From: Proteiniphilum saccharofermentans
GTDB taxonomy: Bacteria > Bacteroidota > Bacteroidia > Bacteroidales > Dysgonomonadaceae
Direction: 5' to 3'
NCBI RefSeq assembly: GCF_900095135.1
Contig: NZ_LT605205.1
Location: 2,852,001-2,916,000, forward strand
DNA length: 64,000 bases
Shown: positions 45,868 through 54,990 of the stretch, in pieces
Layout of the letters: every line of letters starts with the position of its first letter
How positions within the stretch are numbered: position 1 is the stretch's first letter
The notes under the pieces: model-generated
Databases searched by the model: none
What the model saw: only the letters and a program-made list of their open reading frames with translations
Told to the model about the DNA's origin: nothing
Position numbers and translations under genes: made by a program

Positions 45868-47432
45868 AAAAGATAATCAATTATATATTATGTCTTATCC
45901 TGGTAGTGTGCGTATCGTGCGATGCCTCTCTACTGGATATTCAAAATGAAAACACCCTGAGTACGGGCGTATTCTGGAAGACTGAGGCTGATATTGAAGC
46001 CGGCGTTATTTCCATATATGGGATGTTCTATCGTCAGGGTACATGGACAAGGAATATCTACACGCAAATGATAGGTATGGCGGATGAGGGAGTAAGTTAT
46101 GCCGGTTGGACAGAACTGAATGAATATACCAAATTTATTTTTACCAATTATAATTTTGGAGAAACGAATGTGAAGATATGGAGAGAGCATTATGTGGCTA
46201 TTTTCCGTGCCAATCAGGTATTGGATAACATAGAGAATATCACATTTGCCAATGACACCCATAAACAGGATTTAATAGGGCAAGCCAAATTTATGCGTGC
46301 TTTCTATTATTTCTACCTTACTATGCTTTGGGATAATGTCCCCCTTGTATTACAGACATCATCTGCAGCCGACCGCCCCATGCAAGCTACGCAAGAGGAA
46401 GTACTTACCCAGGTAGAAGAAGACCTGAAAGATGCTGTCAGCAAGCTTCCTCCTACACGTGACGCAAACAATACCGCTCGTCCTACAAAAGGTGCAGCCT
46501 ACGGATTGCTTGCCAAAGCTTATGCACAACATCATAAATGGGAAGAAGCGAAAGAGTGTCTTGAATGGCTTATCGACGGCGAAGGGAAAAGCCACTATGA
46601 TCTGGTAGCTGACTGGGAAAGCAATTTCAGTAACCATACGGAAAACAACAGAGAGGCGCTGTATGAAATACATTTCTCTCTGGTGAACCGGGTAGGATTC
46701 GACCAGACCGATAATTACCTGGATCCGAATGCGCAATTAGGTACTCAAATCGAAATGAATGCAGCACCTCCGGGTATTGGCTGGAACAATATAGAAGCAA
46801 GGCGTTGGTTGGTAGATTACTTTAAGCGCGAAAAAACAACCGACGGTAAATATGATCCCCGGTTATTTCATACCTTGTGGTATGACGGTGCATCATCCGA
46901 TTTTCCGGAATATCCTGACCAATTGATTTATGGAGCGCCCTGGAACAGCGATTGGGGAAACCGTGTCTTTATAAGGAAATACAGCACGGATGCAATGCCG
47001 TTGTATTACTGGAACGATAATAACTTCCGTTCATTGCGCTATGCGGATATGCTGCTACTTTACGCCGAAGCGCTCAATGAACTGAGTGGCACACCGCCTG
47101 CCAAGGCCATTGAATGTGTCAATCGGGTACGTAATCGCGTAAACTTACCGAATATACAAAACAGCACCTATTATAACGGTACTCAGATAACGGGTAATAA
47201 AGATGCTTTCCGTGAACATTTAAAAATTGAGCGTGCCCTTGAGTTGGCTATGGAATGTGTGCGATGGATTGATTTGAAACGCTGGGGAATAAATAATGAA
47301 GCGACATTGAATGAGTTAAAAGCACGTGATTCGGACTTTAATAATTTCATTATTGGCAAGTCTATCCGTATGCCTATCCCGCAAAGTGAGGTTGACAACA
47401 ATCCTAATTTAAATCAGAATGATAAATACTAA
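45864..47432 (+). CDS. RagB/SusD family outer-membrane lipoprotein (SusD3)
   Basis: 522 residues with a lipoprotein signal (CLILVVCVSC, lipidated Cys about 19). SusD features include GQAKFMRAFYYFYLTMLWDN, KGAAYGLLAKAYAQHHKWEEA, RYADMLLLYAEALNEL, ECVNRVRNRVNLP, ERALELAMECVRWIDLKRW and the terminal MPIPQSEVDNNPNL. It pairs with SusC3 as surface binder. The cargo is inferred to be a ribosyl compound from the locus context. Confidence 0.94.
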   Translation: MKKIINYILCLILVVCVSCDASLLDIQNENTLSTGVFWKTEADIEAGVISIYGMFYRQGTWTRNIYTQMIGMADEGVSYAGWTELNEYTKFIFTNYNFGETNVKIWREHYVAIFRANQVLDNIENITFANDTHKQDLIGQAKFMRAFYYFYLTMLWDNVPLVLQTSSAADRPMQATQEEVLTQVEEDLKDAVSKLPPTRDANNTARPTKGAAYGLLAKAYAQHHKWEEAKECLEWLIDGEGKSHYDLVADWESNFSNHTENNREALYEIHFSLVNRVGFDQTDNYLDPNAQLGTQIEMNAAPPGIGWNNIEARRWLVDYFKREKTTDGKYDPRLFHTLWYDGASSDFPEYPDQLIYGAPWNSDWGNRVFIRKYSTDAMPLYYWNDNNFRSLRYADMLLLYAEALNELSGTPPAKAIECVNRVRNRVNLPNIQNSTYYNGTQITGNKDAFREHLKIERALELAMECVRWIDLKRWGINNEATLNELKARDSDFNNFIIGKSIRMPIPQSEVDNNPNLNQNDKY

Positions 47433-47449
47433 TTGAAAATCTACAAATT

Positions 47450-48439
47450 ATGACCAATATAAAATATTTATTAGGAACATTCGTGCTACTTTTGATGCTT
47501 TCCGGATGTGATGATAATGATTCCGGTTATGTAATCGAATCAGACTCCAACCGGTTTGGAGTGTATCCGGTAGCGATCCCTGTGAGTGCCGAAGGAGGAA
47601 CATACGAACTGACAATAACCGGAAATGAAGCATGGACCATCGAATTAACCGAATCCAACAGTTCAGCTGTTGATTGGTGTACATTAAGCGAGACTTCGGG
47701 GAGTGGCAAGAAAGTAATCACTCTCACTGTTACTCCAAGCACTTCTTTTGTAAAATTGCGGTCGATCATTATAAACGTTAAGTCGGATGACAGAGTGCTG
47801 AGATCAAAAGTTCTCCAGGAAACCATGGTACTTGGCGAAGACGAAGTGTTGATAAATGGTATGGTATGGTCTACCAAAAATATTGGTGCACCGGGTGCAT
47901 TTGCCTCTTCACCGGATGATCCGGGTATGTATTATCAGTTTAATCGGAAAACAGGCTATCCCAGCGGTCCGCAAGGTGATCCGGCACCGGAAAACTGGCC
48001 GGCCAGTTATACAAACGACGGAACCGACTGGCTTCCTGAAAACGATCCCTCTCCCGAAGGATGGCGTGTCCCTACCGCCGCAGAGATGGTAGCACTCTGG
48101 GAACTCGGAGCAACCTGGGTGTCAAAAGCGCAAACCGGATTTAACGTGGACGGCTTAATTATAGGTGTTCCCGCATCCATTGCAGCGAATGCCAACAAAG
48201 ATAATCTGAAACAATTGGGTTGCCTGTTTCTTCCGCAAAGCGGATGGCGTAACGAAACCGGGATGGTCGATCGTGGATGGCTGTGCGCTGTTCGGACGGG
48301 CACATCATTAAGTCCCACACATGGCGGTATGTCTCTGGGAGATGCCGGAGGTTACCGCGACGTATGGGGCTGGGGTGACGGGCAAAAAATACGCGCAGCC
48401 ATGATCCGGCCGGTGAAAGATATTCAGGTAGAAGACTAA
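47450..48439 (+). CDS. BACON-type lipoprotein with C-terminal Fibrobacter-paralogous (FISUMP-like) domain
   Basis: 329 residues with a lipobox LLMLSGC. The N-terminal domain (about 35-125) has the BACON pattern VSAEGGTYELTITGNEAW...VDWCTLSETSG...VITLTVTPS...RSIIINVKS, usually a surface carbohydrate- or mucin-associated fold. The second half (about 130-329) starts VLINGMVWSTKNIGAPGAF and contains PEGWRVPTAAEMVALWELG, the signature of the Fib_succ_major paralogous domain. It lies 17 nt after SusD3, in the slot usually taken by SusE/F-like surface glycan-binding proteins, and probably does a similar job. No catalytic residues were recognised. Confidence 0.82.
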   Translation: MTNIKYLLGTFVLLLMLSGCDDNDSGYVIESDSNRFGVYPVAIPVSAEGGTYELTITGNEAWTIELTESNSSAVDWCTLSETSGSGKKVITLTVTPSTSFVKLRSIIINVKSDDRVLRSKVLQETMVLGEDEVLINGMVWSTKNIGAPGAFASSPDDPGMYYQFNRKTGYPSGPQGDPAPENWPASYTNDGTDWLPENDPSPEGWRVPTAAEMVALWELGATWVSKAQTGFNVDGLIIGVPASIAANANKDNLKQLGCLFLPQSGWRNETGMVDRGWLCAVRTGTSLSPTHGGMSLGDAGGYRDVWGWGDGQKIRAAMIRPVKDIQVED

Positions 48440-48456
48440 CTAATTAAGCATGCGGA

Positions 48457-49488
48457 ATGAAATCATTTTTTATCTGTTTTATTGTAGTTCTGCTTTGGGG
48501 ATGCCAAAGCAGAACTGATAGTGAGAGACCTCTTACTATTACCCCTCAAATCAGATATGAATTCAGTGGCGGTGCAGGGCATTACAACTATGCCCCCAGC
48601 GTCATACAGGATCAGTATGGGATCCGTTATGGATTTATATGTGAAAACCGTGATCCCTTCGAAATAGTGGATTATGTATACCTGTATAAGGGAATCCCTA
48701 CTGCCGATGGCTATGTATGGCAACCCGGTACTCAGATTATTGCTCCCTCCGAAACAGGCTGGGACAACTGCCATATCTGTGATCCGGATGTCCGCGAGTT
48801 TAAAACCACATATAAGGGAGAGACTTACAATTGGATTATGACCTATTTAGGTGTTGACCAATGGGACAGTAAACATAATCAGATCGGACTGGCCATCTCC
48901 AAAAACATTGAAGGACCCTATATTAAATTCGATCGTAATCCTTTGATACCATACGAAGACAGAACAAAATGGGGAGTCGGGCAGAGTACGACAATTGTCA
49001 AGGATTCCACGACCATCCAATTATTCTATAGTTCCACGACCGAGAATGGCAGATTTTGCATGCGTGAAATCAAAATGAATGATCTGGATAACATCGTGAT
49101 AGGAGAAGAGAAGCCGATCCGTTTTATGGGATCCAACAATTATCCGGCCATGTCTGATAAGAATATATATATGGTTTCCGAGATGCGTGTTGGTCCTATC
49201 GAGGAAATACCTACCTGGGTAGGCGATGTCTCTCGTTTAGCCTATATGCCAAGAACGGAAGATATGTTTTCCGAAGAGAATCGTTGGATAGAAATCGGAC
49301 ATGTCGGACCTGAAGAATCGGGTTTCCCGAGAAATCATAATCCCGGTATTCTGACCGATACCAAAGGATATATGCTGAATGATGACGAGCTCATAATGTA
49401 TTTTACTCCGGCCATGACAGGAGAAAACTGGCTGTGGTCTTATGATCTGTATTCAGCAACATTTAATCTCAAAAGTTATTTTAAATGA
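48457..49488 (+). CDS. Putative five-bladed propeller glycosidase-like lipoprotein (propeller-1)
   Basis: 343 residues with lipobox VLLWGC. The repeated strand pattern (YNYAPSVIQDQYGIRYGFIC, WDNCHICDPDVREF, WIMTYLGVDQWDSKHNQIGLAISKNIEGPYIKF, WGVGQSTTIV) resembles GH43/GH62/GH117-type propellers, with candidate acids in DPDV and nearby blades. It shares this layout with the protein at 51776-52918, including the 'PRNHN' motif near the C-terminus. It ends in a 4-nt overlap with the next gene. The substrate is unknown; rus-type loci in Bacteroides also carry an unassigned glycoside-hydrolase-like protein. Assignment rests on fold-like patterns only. Confidence 0.6.
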   Translation: MKSFFICFIVVLLWGCQSRTDSERPLTITPQIRYEFSGGAGHYNYAPSVIQDQYGIRYGFICENRDPFEIVDYVYLYKGIPTADGYVWQPGTQIIAPSETGWDNCHICDPDVREFKTTYKGETYNWIMTYLGVDQWDSKHNQIGLAISKNIEGPYIKFDRNPLIPYEDRTKWGVGQSTTIVKDSTTIQLFYSSTTENGRFCMREIKMNDLDNIVIGEEKPIRFMGSNNYPAMSDKNIYMVSEMRVGPIEEIPTWVGDVSRLAYMPRTEDMFSEENRWIEIGHVGPEESGFPRNHNPGILTDTKGYMLNDDELIMYFTPAMTGENWLWSYDLYSATFNLKSYFK

Positions 49489-50675
49489 GAAAAACTCTAT
49501 TTCTAATGTTGTGTCTTGTGTATATCCTTGCCTTCCCTTTTGGGAAGACAAGGGCACAACGGCATAATATTCCTGTAGTGGTCATTACCGATTTATACCA
49601 TCCTTATCAGGATCCGGGAGATAATATGGATCTTATCATGGGGTTCGGCTTACCGGATGTTGACCTGAAAGCTGTGCTTTTAGATATTACAGATGCTTTC
49701 AGAAAGGATACGGCCGACCATCCGACATTATGGAAAGATCCGAGAGGACCGAGAGAGGCCGGTATCATTCCGGTGGAACAACTAAACTATATTTTCAATA
49801 AAAAGATACCATATGCACTCGGCCCGTTATCCATGATGAAATCGGAAGAGGATAAGATGGAAGATTTACCTGATTATGAACAAGAAGCGATTTCATTGTT
49901 CATAAAAATATTAACAGAATGTGAAGAACCCGTTGAAATCCTTTCTTTTGGTTCGGCAAGAATACTGGCAGTAGCCTATAACCGCAATCCAGACCTGTTA
50001 AAAAAGAAAATAAGTAAAATCCATCTGAGTGCCGGGACGGCAAGTAAAAACCACGAATTAGGAAGCGACGAAGGAGCGAATGCCATTCCAGGAGGAGAAT
50101 GGAACGTGGCCCTGGATGTATTTGCTTTTACCAGAATCTTACAATCCGATCTTCCGGTAGCTATCTATCCGTGTGCAGGTAAAGATGGAGGATTTATTAA
50201 AGATAAGAATAACACCTATTGGAGATTACCTGATATGGAATTTACCAAACAAATGGATCCCCGGTTACGACAATATCTGGACTTTGCTTTCAACCGGAAA
50301 TTGCAATATGATTTTCTTCGGGCAATGGATGCTGCATATCCGGTAAATATAAATATTGACCAATATCCAAAACCATTTCATGTATGGGAAAGTGCGATCT
50401 GGTTAAAAGCGACACAAAGGGAAATCGTGTGTACTCCCGGTGGGGAGTACTTCCTTATCAAAGAAGGGAATGTCAGGGAGGGCGACCGGATAATAAAGAA
50501 CGAACTGCGCCGTTGTAATATCACCGAGATAAGAAATGACGGGCGCTTCCAGTTCTTATATACCGATAAGCCGTCTGAAAAAGAAATTTACTATCGCCCT
50601 GACCTTGAAGAGAACGAGAAAGCATTTCAGAAGGTGATTCCCGAACTATATATCTCTATTTCACCCAATCATTAA
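49485..50675 (+). CDS. Divergent nucleoside hydrolase-superfamily protein (NH-2)
   Basis: 396 residues with a signal peptide (LFLMLCLVYILAFPFGKTRAQ) and no lipobox, so probably soluble in the periplasm or outside. The N-terminus follows the nucleoside hydrolase pattern VVVITDLYHPYQDPGDNMDLIM, but the canonical DTDxGxDD is spread to D...D..D...D. The ILSFGSARILAVAYNRNPDLL and IHLSAGTASKNHELGSDEGANAIPGGEWNVALD segments match the family's NxxxD region. The C-terminus (about 300-396) is additional. It overlaps the propeller-1 stop (ATGA). It may have a substrate different from NH-1 and NH-3. Confidence 0.7.
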   Translation: MRKTLFLMLCLVYILAFPFGKTRAQRHNIPVVVITDLYHPYQDPGDNMDLIMGFGLPDVDLKAVLLDITDAFRKDTADHPTLWKDPRGPREAGIIPVEQLNYIFNKKIPYALGPLSMMKSEEDKMEDLPDYEQEAISLFIKILTECEEPVEILSFGSARILAVAYNRNPDLLKKKISKIHLSAGTASKNHELGSDEGANAIPGGEWNVALDVFAFTRILQSDLPVAIYPCAGKDGGFIKDKNNTYWRLPDMEFTKQMDPRLRQYLDFAFNRKLQYDFLRAMDAAYPVNINIDQYPKPFHVWESAIWLKATQREIVCTPGGEYFLIKEGNVREGDRIIKNELRRCNITEIRNDGRFQFLYTDKPSEKEIYYRPDLEENEKAFQKVIPELYISISPNH

Positions 50676-50692
50676 CTCAAAAATATATATTT

Positions 50693-51736
50693 ATGACCGA
50701 CAACAAATTTCATGTAGTAAGCCTTTTATTACTGATCGCTTTGTCCGGCTGCACATCTAAAGACCGGAGTACACAAACTGTTTCAGATGCACAGAAAATT
50801 ATCTTTGAAACGGATATCGGCAACGATGTGGATGATGCCTTAGCGCTGGATATGCTCTATAAATACATGGATGCAGGAGACATAAACTTGTTAGGGATTA
50901 TGATCAACAAAGAAGGTATATATCCCCCTGAATATACGGACATTATGAATACCTGGTATGGTTACCCTGAAATTCCTGTTGGTATCATACACAATGGTGC
51001 GGACTGCGAGAATGATGCTACCAATTATGCCAAATGTGTATCCCTGATGAACAAAGAGAACGGGGAGCCGATATTTCACCGTTCCCTCAAAGACTATTCA
51101 ACTCTACCGGAAGCGCATATTCTGTATCGTGAACTATTGGCTAAACAACCCGATAATTCCGTTACAATTATCTCTGTAGGTTTCTCTACCAATCTGGCCC
51201 GTTTACTGGATACTCCCGGAGATGATTTTTCACCACTGACAGGAAAAGAGTTGGTTGCAAAGAAAGTGAAGCTATTATGCACCATGGCAGGATGCTTCAA
51301 TAATCCGGATCTATATGAGTACAACATCGTGAAAGACATTCCAGCCGCAAAAAAGGTCTTTGCCGAATGGCCGACACGTGTGGTAACTTCTCCCTTTGAA
51401 GTGGGAATTGCAATCAACTATCCGGGCGCCAGCATTGAAAATGATTTCGGATGGGCACCGGCACACCCGATGGTAGAGGCTTATAAATGTTATCTGGAAA
51501 TGCCTTATGACCGTCCTACCTGGGATCTGACTTCAGTATTATATTCAGTGGAAGGTCCCTCTTATTTCAATATTTCTCCTGCAGGTAAGATTGATGTAAC
51601 GGATAAAGGAGTTACTACTTTTACAGCCGATGAGAAAGGTGATCGGTATTATTTAATGGTGGATTCCATTCAGGCTGAGAATATCAAGCAACATTTTATT
51701 GAATTGATCAGCCAGCAACCGGCCAATTTCAAATAA
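50693..51736 (+). CDS. Nucleoside hydrolase-like lipoprotein (NH-3), paralogue of NH-1
   Basis: 347 residues, the same length as NH-1 and alignable throughout (shared NDVDDALALDMLYKY, DIMNTWYGYP, ISVGFSTNLARLLD, LEMPYDRPTWDLTSVLY). Lipobox ALSGC. The first metal-binding Asp of the family motif is Glu here (FETDIGNDVDD, against FDTDMGNDVDD in NH-1). This conservative change may alter metal binding. It would cleave ribosyl bonds in the periplasm. It lies in the SusC3 operon, while NH-1 is in the first operon, so the two copies are under separate, similarly controlled promoters. Confidence 0.9.
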   Translation: MTDNKFHVVSLLLLIALSGCTSKDRSTQTVSDAQKIIFETDIGNDVDDALALDMLYKYMDAGDINLLGIMINKEGIYPPEYTDIMNTWYGYPEIPVGIIHNGADCENDATNYAKCVSLMNKENGEPIFHRSLKDYSTLPEAHILYRELLAKQPDNSVTIISVGFSTNLARLLDTPGDDFSPLTGKELVAKKVKLLCTMAGCFNNPDLYEYNIVKDIPAAKKVFAEWPTRVVTSPFEVGIAINYPGASIENDFGWAPAHPMVEAYKCYLEMPYDRPTWDLTSVLYSVEGPSYFNISPAGKIDVTDKGVTTFTADEKGDRYYLMVDSIQAENIKQHFIELISQQPANFK

Positions 51737-51775
51737 ATATCCGGACACAAACACACCTTTAAAACAATAAGTAAC

Positions 51776-52918
51776 ATGATTAAATATTTCTTTCTACTCA
51801 TCGGAATATGGTTTATATTTTCCTGTTCGGAAGGGGATCCCATTGAGCCACCTATTGACCCTCCGGGGCCGGGAAACCCGATTTCAGCTATCGCTACTCC
51901 GGAATTCGTATTCGGGTTTCAGGGGGAAAGCAGGTATTCTTATTGTCCAAGTGTATTGCAACAGGAAGACGGAAGTATTCACATGTTCTTCTGCGGAAAT
52001 CCCAATAATCTGATCATGGTCGATAATATTTATCATATAAAGATCAATCCCGATGGTACGAAGACAAGTGCCAAAAGCGTCCTGCAGCCCGGAGTATCGG
52101 GTTCGTGGGACGACCATCATACGTGTGATCCTTCGGTTATTGCCGGCGATTTCACCTGGGATGGTGTAACCTATAAATATGCCATGTTTTTCCTGAGCAA
52201 TATGTATGGAGTATATTACAATGAAATCGGCGTAGCATTCAGTAACAAGCTGGATACGGACAGTTGGGTAAAATACCCGGAACAGATTGTAAAAAAGACA
52301 TGGTCCACACCCGGGGATCAGAGTGTCGGCGGATCCGGTAAAGCATGGGGAGTAGGTCAACCATCTGTAGTATCTTTGGATGGAAAAGGCAAAGTACTAC
52401 TGACATATACCGTCGGAGATATCGGCGGTACGCGGATTGTATGGTCGGAAGCGGATTTCAGTAATATGGATAACTATACGATAACTTCACCTCAAACTAT
52501 CGTACAAAGCGGATTGAAAGCAATAGACAACCAAAGTGCGGATTACACCTGCAACGCTGATTTTGCCATCAACAAAGAAGCCGACAAGATCATAATGATC
52601 CGTCCGGTACAACCCCATCCGACTGATTATCCGGCTTACCTGAATACCTCACTGGAAATCGATTACATGAATCTTTCCGATTTTATGAATCAAACAGGTA
52701 GCTGGAAACCTATATATCGCATTACGCCGGAGGATACCGGATATCCGCGTAACCACAACGCGGCCCTATTGAGAGATAATCTGGGATACTTACAAGACTG
52801 GGAGAAACCAACATTTTACTTTACAGTCAGTAAAGCTGCTCCTGATGTACAACCTTCAGGCAATAACCATGCGGAATGGACATACCATATTTGGAAAAGT
52901 CAAATAGTTAAAGAATAA
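51776..52918 (+). CDS. Putative five-bladed propeller glycosidase-like lipoprotein (propeller-2)
   Basis: 380 residues with lipobox FIFSC followed by a Pro-rich linker (EPPIDPPGPGNP). The propeller pattern parallels propeller-1: YSYCPSVLQQEDGSIHMFFC, WDDHHTCDPSVIAGDF, YAMFFLSNMYGVYYNEIGVAFSN, WGVGQPSVVSLDGKGKVLLTY and GYPRNHNAALL. The 'CDP' and 'WGVGQ' motifs shared by both proteins are likely active-site or ligand positions. It may act on a glycoside or riboside. No exact family is recognised. Confidence 0.6.
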   Translation: MIKYFFLLIGIWFIFSCSEGDPIEPPIDPPGPGNPISAIATPEFVFGFQGESRYSYCPSVLQQEDGSIHMFFCGNPNNLIMVDNIYHIKINPDGTKTSAKSVLQPGVSGSWDDHHTCDPSVIAGDFTWDGVTYKYAMFFLSNMYGVYYNEIGVAFSNKLDTDSWVKYPEQIVKKTWSTPGDQSVGGSGKAWGVGQPSVVSLDGKGKVLLTYTVGDIGGTRIVWSEADFSNMDNYTITSPQTIVQSGLKAIDNQSADYTCNADFAINKEADKIIMIRPVQPHPTDYPAYLNTSLEIDYMNLSDFMNQTGSWKPIYRITPEDTGYPRNHNAALLRDNLGYLQDWEKPTFYFTVSKAAPDVQPSGNNHAEWTYHIWKSQIVKE

Positions 52919-52928
52919 TTTATATAAT

Positions 52929-53855
52929 ATGAGTAAGATAGTAGTGATTGGCAGTTCCAATACGGATTTAATCGCGAAAGTAAAAAAGTTTCCCAAGGCA
53001 GGTGAAACAATTAAGGGGGTCTCCTATCTCCAGGCGATGGGGGGCAAAGGAGCGAATCAGGCAGTGGCCGCACATCGGCTCGGGGGAACAGTGAAATTTG
53101 TAACCAGCCTGGGCAAAGACACCAATGGACTGAATTCTCTGGAATACTATAAGGAAGAGGGATTGGATGTCTCTCTATCTTTGATTGTCGAGGATACCTC
53201 TTCAGGAATAGCTATGATTTGGGTGGACGAGAAAGGAGAAAACAGCATTGTAATAATCTCAGGAGCGAATGAGATGCTTTCTGCCGGATATATCCGCGAA
53301 ATCGAAAAAGAGATATTGGAGGCTGACTTGATTGTCCTGCAAATGGAGATCCCATACGACACGGTCAAAGTCATTTGCGACCTTGCCTATGAAAACAAGA
53401 AACAGATACTGTTAAACGTGGCGCCCGCGAGAAAGTTAGATGAGGATATCATTAAAAAGATAGATATTCTGATCGTAAACGAAACCGAAGCCGAAATCGT
53501 TTCAGGAGAAATAATAGAGCATATCGGTGAAGACGGAATTGTTGACAAATTATTGGCTTTGGGCGTAAAAACAGTTGTCCTGACATTGGGCAAACAAGGC
53601 TGCATAGTAAAAAACGACCAAATATATTTACAGATACCGGCTTTCTCTGTGGAAACAGTAGATACGACAGCAGCAGGCGACACGTTCTGCGGTGCTTTAG
53701 CCGCAGAACTAAGCAAAGGTCGCAGTTGGCATGAGACGCTTGAATTTGCATCCGCAGCAGCCGCCATTTGTGTCACACGTATGGGAGCACAGCCTTCTAT
53801 ACCGACAGAAACCGAAGTGCGTAACTTCTTAAAAATGAAAACAACAAACCATTAA
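52929..53855 (+). CDS. rbsK: Ribokinase (PfkB family)
   Basis: 308 residues, the usual ribokinase size. Signatures include IGSSNTDLIAKVKKFPKAGETI, the sugar-binding GGKGANQAVAAHRLG (about 38-52), NVAPARKL and the PfkB C-terminal signature VDTTAAGDTFCGALAAEL with the catalytic Asp near 249. It phosphorylates D-ribose to ribose-5-phosphate with ATP in the cytosol. It is the metabolic end point that identifies ribose as the likely product of the upstream hydrolases. It starts 10 nt after propeller-2 and is followed 14 nt later by a sugar-transporter gene. Confidence 0.93.
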   Translation: MSKIVVIGSSNTDLIAKVKKFPKAGETIKGVSYLQAMGGKGANQAVAAHRLGGTVKFVTSLGKDTNGLNSLEYYKEEGLDVSLSLIVEDTSSGIAMIWVDEKGENSIVIISGANEMLSAGYIREIEKEILEADLIVLQMEIPYDTVKVICDLAYENKKQILLNVAPARKLDEDIIKKIDILIVNETEAEIVSGEIIEHIGEDGIVDKLLALGVKTVVLTLGKQGCIVKNDQIYLQIPAFSVETVDTTAAGDTFCGALAAELSKGRSWHETLEFASAAAAICVTRMGAQPSIPTETEVRNFLKMKTTNH

Positions 53856-53869
53856 TTTATATCGAATTT

Positions 53870-54880
53870 ATGTTTATCGTACAAAATTATCCGTTAGCAG
53901 TATTACTCTGCCTTATTACCATGCTTTGCTGGGGATCGTGGGGCAATACGCAAAAATTGGCCGCAAAGACATGGCGGTATGAACTGTTCTATTGGGATTA
54001 CGTAATCGGTATTGTACTCCTTTCCCTCATTTTGGGATTCACGCTGGGAAGTATTGGCGAGCAGGGGCGCAGTTTTACCGACGATATCGTACAGGTAGAT
54101 GCAAATAATTTCCGGAGTGCATTTGTAGGAGGTATTATTTTTAATGCATCCAATATATTATTGTCGGCTTCCATCTCATTGGCAGGAATGTCGGTCGCTT
54201 TTCCCGTGGGAGTGGGATTGGCACTTGTATTAGGTGTATTTATCAATTACTTCGGTGCACCGAAAGGTGACCCTGTCATCCTGTTTGCAGGTGTAGTCCT
54301 GATCGTTATTGCTATTATTCTGAACGGCCTTGCTTCGGGAAAAGTGAGTTCGGGAACGGAAGCAGGCAGAAACAAAAAGAAAGGGATTATTATTGCCGTA
54401 TGTGCCGGGATCCTGATGTCTTTCTTCTATCGGTTTGTCGCTTCTGCTATGGACCTGAATAACCTGGAGAACCCCACACCCGGGATGCTGACTCCCTACG
54501 GTGCATTCTTTATTTTCTCGTTAGGGATATTGGCAAGTAATTTCATATTCAACACCGTTGTCATGAAGAGACCCTTTATGGGAGAACCGGTGAGTTATTC
54601 CCAATATTTCAAAGGCAGCCCGGGTACACATTCAGTGGGAATTTTAGGTGGTATTATCTGGGGTGTGGGTACGGCTTTGAGCTATATTGCCGCAGGAAAA
54701 GCCGGTCCGGCCATTTCTTATGCTTTGGGGCAGGGTGCACCCATGATCGCCGCTTTATGGGGTGTATTCATATGGAAAGAGTTCAAAGGCGCTTCTAAGC
54801 CGGTAAATCTGTTACTGACGCTTATGTTTATCCTGTTTATCGCAGGATTGGCCATGATTGTCGTCTCCGGCGGAAGTTAG
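53870..54880 (+). CDS. GRP-type (DMT superfamily) sugar permease, probable ribose transporter
   Basis: 336 residues with about ten predicted transmembrane helices. Features of the glucose/ribose porter and RhaT-like group are MLCWGSWGNTQKLA in the first helix, the WRYELFYWDYVIG segment, SLAGMSVAFPVGVGLALVLG and GGIIWGVGTALSYIAAGKAGPAISYALGQGAPM. It would import the released ribose across the inner membrane, feeding the ribokinase encoded directly upstream. It is the last gene of the operon, with a terminator 33 nt after the stop. Ribose specificity is from context. Confidence 0.82.
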   Translation: MFIVQNYPLAVLLCLITMLCWGSWGNTQKLAAKTWRYELFYWDYVIGIVLLSLILGFTLGSIGEQGRSFTDDIVQVDANNFRSAFVGGIIFNASNILLSASISLAGMSVAFPVGVGLALVLGVFINYFGAPKGDPVILFAGVVLIVIAIILNGLASGKVSSGTEAGRNKKKGIIIAVCAGILMSFFYRFVASAMDLNNLENPTPGMLTPYGAFFIFSLGILASNFIFNTVVMKRPFMGEPVSYSQYFKGSPGTHSVGILGGIIWGVGTALSYIAAGKAGPAISYALGQGAPMIAALWGVFIWKEFKGASKPVNLLLTLMFILFIAGLAMIVVSGGS

Positions 54881-54912
54881 ACGCAAGCAAAGCCTTTAAA
54901 TAATCTATTTTG

Positions 54913-54954
54913 GGATGATGGTTCACTACGGGTTGAGGCCATCATCCTTTTATT
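54913..54954 (+). terminator. Intrinsic terminator of the SusC3-to-permease operon
   Basis: GGATGATGG (54913-54921) pairs with CCATCATCC (54939-54947), followed by TTTTATTTT. It lies 33 nt after the permease stop codon. Confidence 0.8.
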
Positions 54955-54990
54955 TTCCGACTTACCACATTAACACCCCAGTCTCCCCCT

